From Cohnella rhizosphaerae (GTDB lineage Bacteria > Bacillota > Bacilli > Paenibacillales > Paenibacillaceae): 64,000 nucleotides of DNA. The notes beneath the pieces are model-generated. The model was not told the origin of the DNA, did not search any database, and was given only the letters and a program-made list of their open reading frames with translations. Every line of letters starts with the position of its first letter. Within the stretch, counting starts at the first letter, position 1. The position numbers and the translations under genes are program-made. Below, one piece after another: positions 61,837-64,000 of this stretch. The DNA is taken from assembly GCF_029525575.1 (NCBI RefSeq), contig NZ_JAPDIA010000007.1:1054001-1118000 (forward strand), in the 5' to 3' direction.

Positions 61837-62985
61837 ATGAATCTCACGCACCACCGCAAGCTCGCAGCATTGGCGCTCGTCGGCTTGTCCTTGACCGCAG
61901 CTGGCTGCGGCAACGCGAACAACAACAACAACGCGGGCGCCGCGGCTGCCACGGCTTCGGACAGCGCCGCGCCGTCGTCCGCCGCGGCATCTCCATCCGC
62001 GACCGCAGTCGCATCGCCTTCCGAGAGCGCGAGCGCATCGACGCCGGCCGGCAACGGCGAGACGCTGACGGTCTACCTCAACGACTTCGACGACATCGTC
62101 AAGCCGATGTTCGAAGCGCAAACCGGCTACAAGCTCAACATCGTCAGCGGCAACGGCGCGGAGATCATGTCCCGCATCGAAGCCGAGAAGGGCAATCCGC
62201 ACTGGGACGTCGTCTGGATGGACGCGATGCCTTCGATAGAGGGTCTTGGTAAAGCGGGGCAGCTACTGGAAGGCTGGGAACCTGCTGCAGCAGCGGGCCT
62301 GACGGACTTTGCCAAGACGTTCGTGCCCGCGAACAAGGCGTACTACCCGACCGGCGCGCATGCCGCAGGCGTCATCGTCTACAATACGAAGTCGTTCGGC
62401 GCGGCCGACGCGCCGAAGCGCTGGGCGGACCTCGCCGACGCGAAGTACAAGGGTACCGTCGGCATGGCCGACCCCGCGGTAGCGGCGCCCGCTTATCCGT
62501 TCGTGTCGTGGTTTTTCCAGGACAAAGGGATCGAAGGCGGCCAATCTTACTTCGACGGCGTGTTCAAAAACGGCGCGCACGTCTATCCGAAAAACCCGAA
62601 CGTCGCCAAGGCGCTCACGGGCGGCGAGATCAAAGTCGCGGCGCTCCAGGAGAGCAACGCGTACACGCTCAAGAACGACGGCGAGCCGATCGAGATCGTC
62701 TGGCCGGAAGAAGGGGCGCCGGCTTCGGTACGCGTCGCGGCGATCCAGAAGAACAGCGCGCATCAGGACGCGGCCAAGGCGTTCGTCGCGTTCCTGCTCG
62801 ATCCGAAGACGCAGCAGGCGCTGATCGATCAGGGCGACGAGAGCTATTTCGAGCCGAGCGTCGCGGGCGTGACCGTGAAGGCGGACCGCAATCCAAGCGC
62901 CAAGCTCGTGGCGGCGGACGCATCGTGGGCGTCGGAGCATGAAGCGGAGATCAAGCAGTGGTTCGCCGATCGCTCGGTGAAATAA
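61837..62985 (+). CDS. ABC transporter solute-binding lipoprotein (ferric-iron/phosphonate type)
   Basis: A 382-residue lipoprotein: signal peptide ending LTAAGC (lipobox Cys at residue 25), a low-complexity Asn/Ala/Ser linker to residue about 70, then a type 2 periplasmic-binding fold (ETLTVYLNDFDDIVKPMFEA, WDVVWMDAMPSIEGLG, PTGAHAAGVIVYNTKSFG). The sequence resembles the Fbp-like group that binds ferric iron, thiamine or 2-aminoethylphosphonate; the ligand is uncertain. ATG 61837 behind GAGGGGGATATCG. The permease follows by one base. Confidence 0.85.
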   Translation: MNLTHHRKLAALALVGLSLTAAGCGNANNNNNAGAAAATASDSAAPSSAAASPSATAVASPSESASASTPAGNGETLTVYLNDFDDIVKPMFEAQTGYKLNIVSGNGAEIMSRIEAEKGNPHWDVVWMDAMPSIEGLGKAGQLLEGWEPAAAAGLTDFAKTFVPANKAYYPTGAHAAGVIVYNTKSFGAADAPKRWADLADAKYKGTVGMADPAVAAPAYPFVSWFFQDKGIEGGQSYFDGVFKNGAHVYPKNPNVAKALTGGEIKVAALQESNAYTLKNDGEPIEIVWPEEGAPASVRVAAIQKNSAHQDAAKAFVAFLLDPKTQQALIDQGDESYFEPSVAGVTVKADRNPSAKLVAADASWASEHEAEIKQWFADRSVK

Positions 62986-62986
62986 C

Positions 62987-64000
62987 ATGCGCTTTACGAT
63001 TTTCGCTCACGGAAGCAGAACGGGCTGGCTGGTGCTGGCCCTTCTTGTTTTGCTGATCATGCTCCCGCTCGCCGCGGTCGTCATTCAGGTGCTGCTGCCC
63101 GGCTTCTTCTTCGGCAGCCGCCGGATCGGCGATCTCTCGTTGCTTGGCGATATGTTCCGCCGTCCGCTCTGGTATTTGTCGCTCAAAAACACGCTGGTCC
63201 TCGGCCTCGGCACGACGGCGCTCGGAACCGCGATCGGCGCGGCGCTCGCGACCGCGCGCTCCCGCTGGTCGTTCCCCGGCGCGCGTCTGCTCGACGGCGC
63301 GGTATGGCTGCTCATCGTGACGCCGTCGTTCATCCTCGCGCAGGGCTGGGTCATGTTCGCCGCGTCCGACGGTCTCGCCGCGTCCTGGCTCGGCTGGCGC
63401 TGGGTTCACGACGCCGTCTTTACGCCAGCGGGCCTGATCGCGGTCATGTCTTTAAGCAAATTTCCGTTCGCCTACCTGGCCGTCTATTCCGCGCTCGAAT
63501 GGAAGATGGAACGCCTGGGCGAAGCCGGACGCCTGAACGGCGGCAGCGCCTGGACCGTCTGGCGCACGATCGAGGCGCCGCTGCTGCTGCCCGCCTACTG
63601 TTCGGGCGCGCTGCTCGTCTTCATGGACACCGTCGGCGATTTCGGCCTGCCGGCTTCCATCGCGGCCGTGTTCCGCTTCCCGACGCTGCCGTACTCGATC
63701 TACTCGGCGCTGTACACCTCACCGATCCGGTTCGATATGGCCGGCGTGCTGTCGTTCTATCTCGTCGTGCTGATCGCGCTGGCGATGAGCGTGCAGTTCT
63801 GGGCGCTGCGCCGGGCGCGCTTCGACTTCCTCGGCGGCCGGGCGACGCGGGCCAGGGCCGAGCGGCCGCGCCGGGGCGCCTGGCTGCTGGCCGCCGGCAA
63901 TTTCATCCTGCTTGCGATCGCGGTAGGCATTCCTTTAGGCGCCAACCTGCTGACGTCGATTACCCGTCCCGGCCAATCCGGCGGCACGGCGTTTACGCTG
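62987..64000 (+). CDS. ABC transporter permease (partial, FbpB-like)
   Basis: The first 338 residues are present; the gene runs off the window. ATG 62987. Hydrophobic segments include WLVLALLVLLIMLPLAAVV, TLVLGLGTTALGTAIGAALA, LLIVTPSFILAQGWVMF and SFYLVVLIALAMSVQFWAL. The EAA-type loop is LGEAGRLNGGSAWTVWRTIE followed by APLL. A second permease half begins near residue 310, as expected for the fused two-domain FbpB/ThiP permeases. It pairs with the lipoprotein upstream. Confidence 0.88.
   Translation, partial: MRFTIFAHGSRTGWLVLALLVLLIMLPLAAVVIQVLLPGFFFGSRRIGDLSLLGDMFRRPLWYLSLKNTLVLGLGTTALGTAIGAALATARSRWSFPGARLLDGAVWLLIVTPSFILAQGWVMFAASDGLAASWLGWRWVHDAVFTPAGLIAVMSLSKFPFAYLAVYSALEWKMERLGEAGRLNGGSAWTVWRTIEAPLLLPAYCSGALLVFMDTVGDFGLPASIAAVFRFPTLPYSIYSALYTSPIRFDMAGVLSFYLVVLIALAMSVQFWALRRARFDFLGGRATRARAERPRRGAWLLAAGNFILLAIAVGIPLGANLLTSITRPGQSGGTAFTL

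Overview
The window reads as chromosome of a spore-former-type, high-GC Firmicute of the family Paenibacillaceae (Cohnella or a high-GC Paenibacillus). The evidence is the gene order comF-yvyF-flgM-flgN-flgK-flgL-yviE-fliW-csrA-hag-flaG-fliD-fliS-fliT ... hpf-secA-prfB, which is the order known from Bacillus subtilis, together with SigD-type promoters, frequent TTG starts, an S-layer-homology surface protein and an argCJBD-argF-argG-argH cluster. The assignment to family is inference from gene content.

Layout. (1) 1-9.57 kb: end of comF and the late flagellar genes, ending in a terminator after the fliT-like gene. (2) 9.6-38.74 kb: an accessory glycan island inserted between fliT and csp/hpf/secA/prfB. 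It holds a Maf/DUF115 protein, a PseB-like dehydratase, an O-acetyltransferase, rmlA-fdtA-fdtB (a dTDP-3-amino-3,6-dideoxyhexose), an ACP/SDR/AMP-ligase/LuxE/LuxC acyl-activation and reduction set, two GT2 glycosyltransferases, a sulfatase-fold protein, a pseudaminic-acid-type set (SpsF, GNAT, SDR, ATP-grasp, HAD, PseI, SDR, PseC), and at 33.07-38.74 kb an AT-richer operon. (3) 38.9-46.5 kb: cold-shock protein, hpf, a metallo-beta-lactamase-fold protein, secA, prfB (with its programmed frameshift site) and a YitT-family membrane protein. (4) 46.5-56.3 kb: arginine biosynthesis, whose spacers carry three arrays of repeats with a 51-bp period. (5) 56.5-64 kb: an SLH surface protein with five exact-length 477-bp repeats, a LysR regulator, and a divergent solute-binding lipoprotein and ABC permease (cut by the window end).

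The most notable content is the 33.07-38.74 kb operon. It contains a CysC-like kinase, a PEP-synthase-like ATP-grasp/phosphohistidine enzyme, a class I glutamine amidotransferase and a small NTP transferase. That set corresponds to Campylobacter jejuni Cj1415, Cj1418, Cj1417 and Cj1416, the enzymes that make the activated phosphoramidate (3'-phospho-CDP-amidate) for capsule O-methyl phosphoramidate. Here it lies in a Gram-positive, flagellum-linked glycan island and carries an embedded formyltransferase-like gene and an unknown gene, with no recognisable methyltransferase.

Sequence quality matters for every reader. About 49 genes or repeats contain what looks like one extra base, nearly always in a homopolymer. 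Removing it restores full-length proteins, correct stops and exact repeat periods. Essential genes (prfB, argH) are among them, so I treat these as sequencing or assembly insertions and give coordinates for the repaired genes; lengths quoted in residues are after repair. All repaired spans then divide exactly by three.
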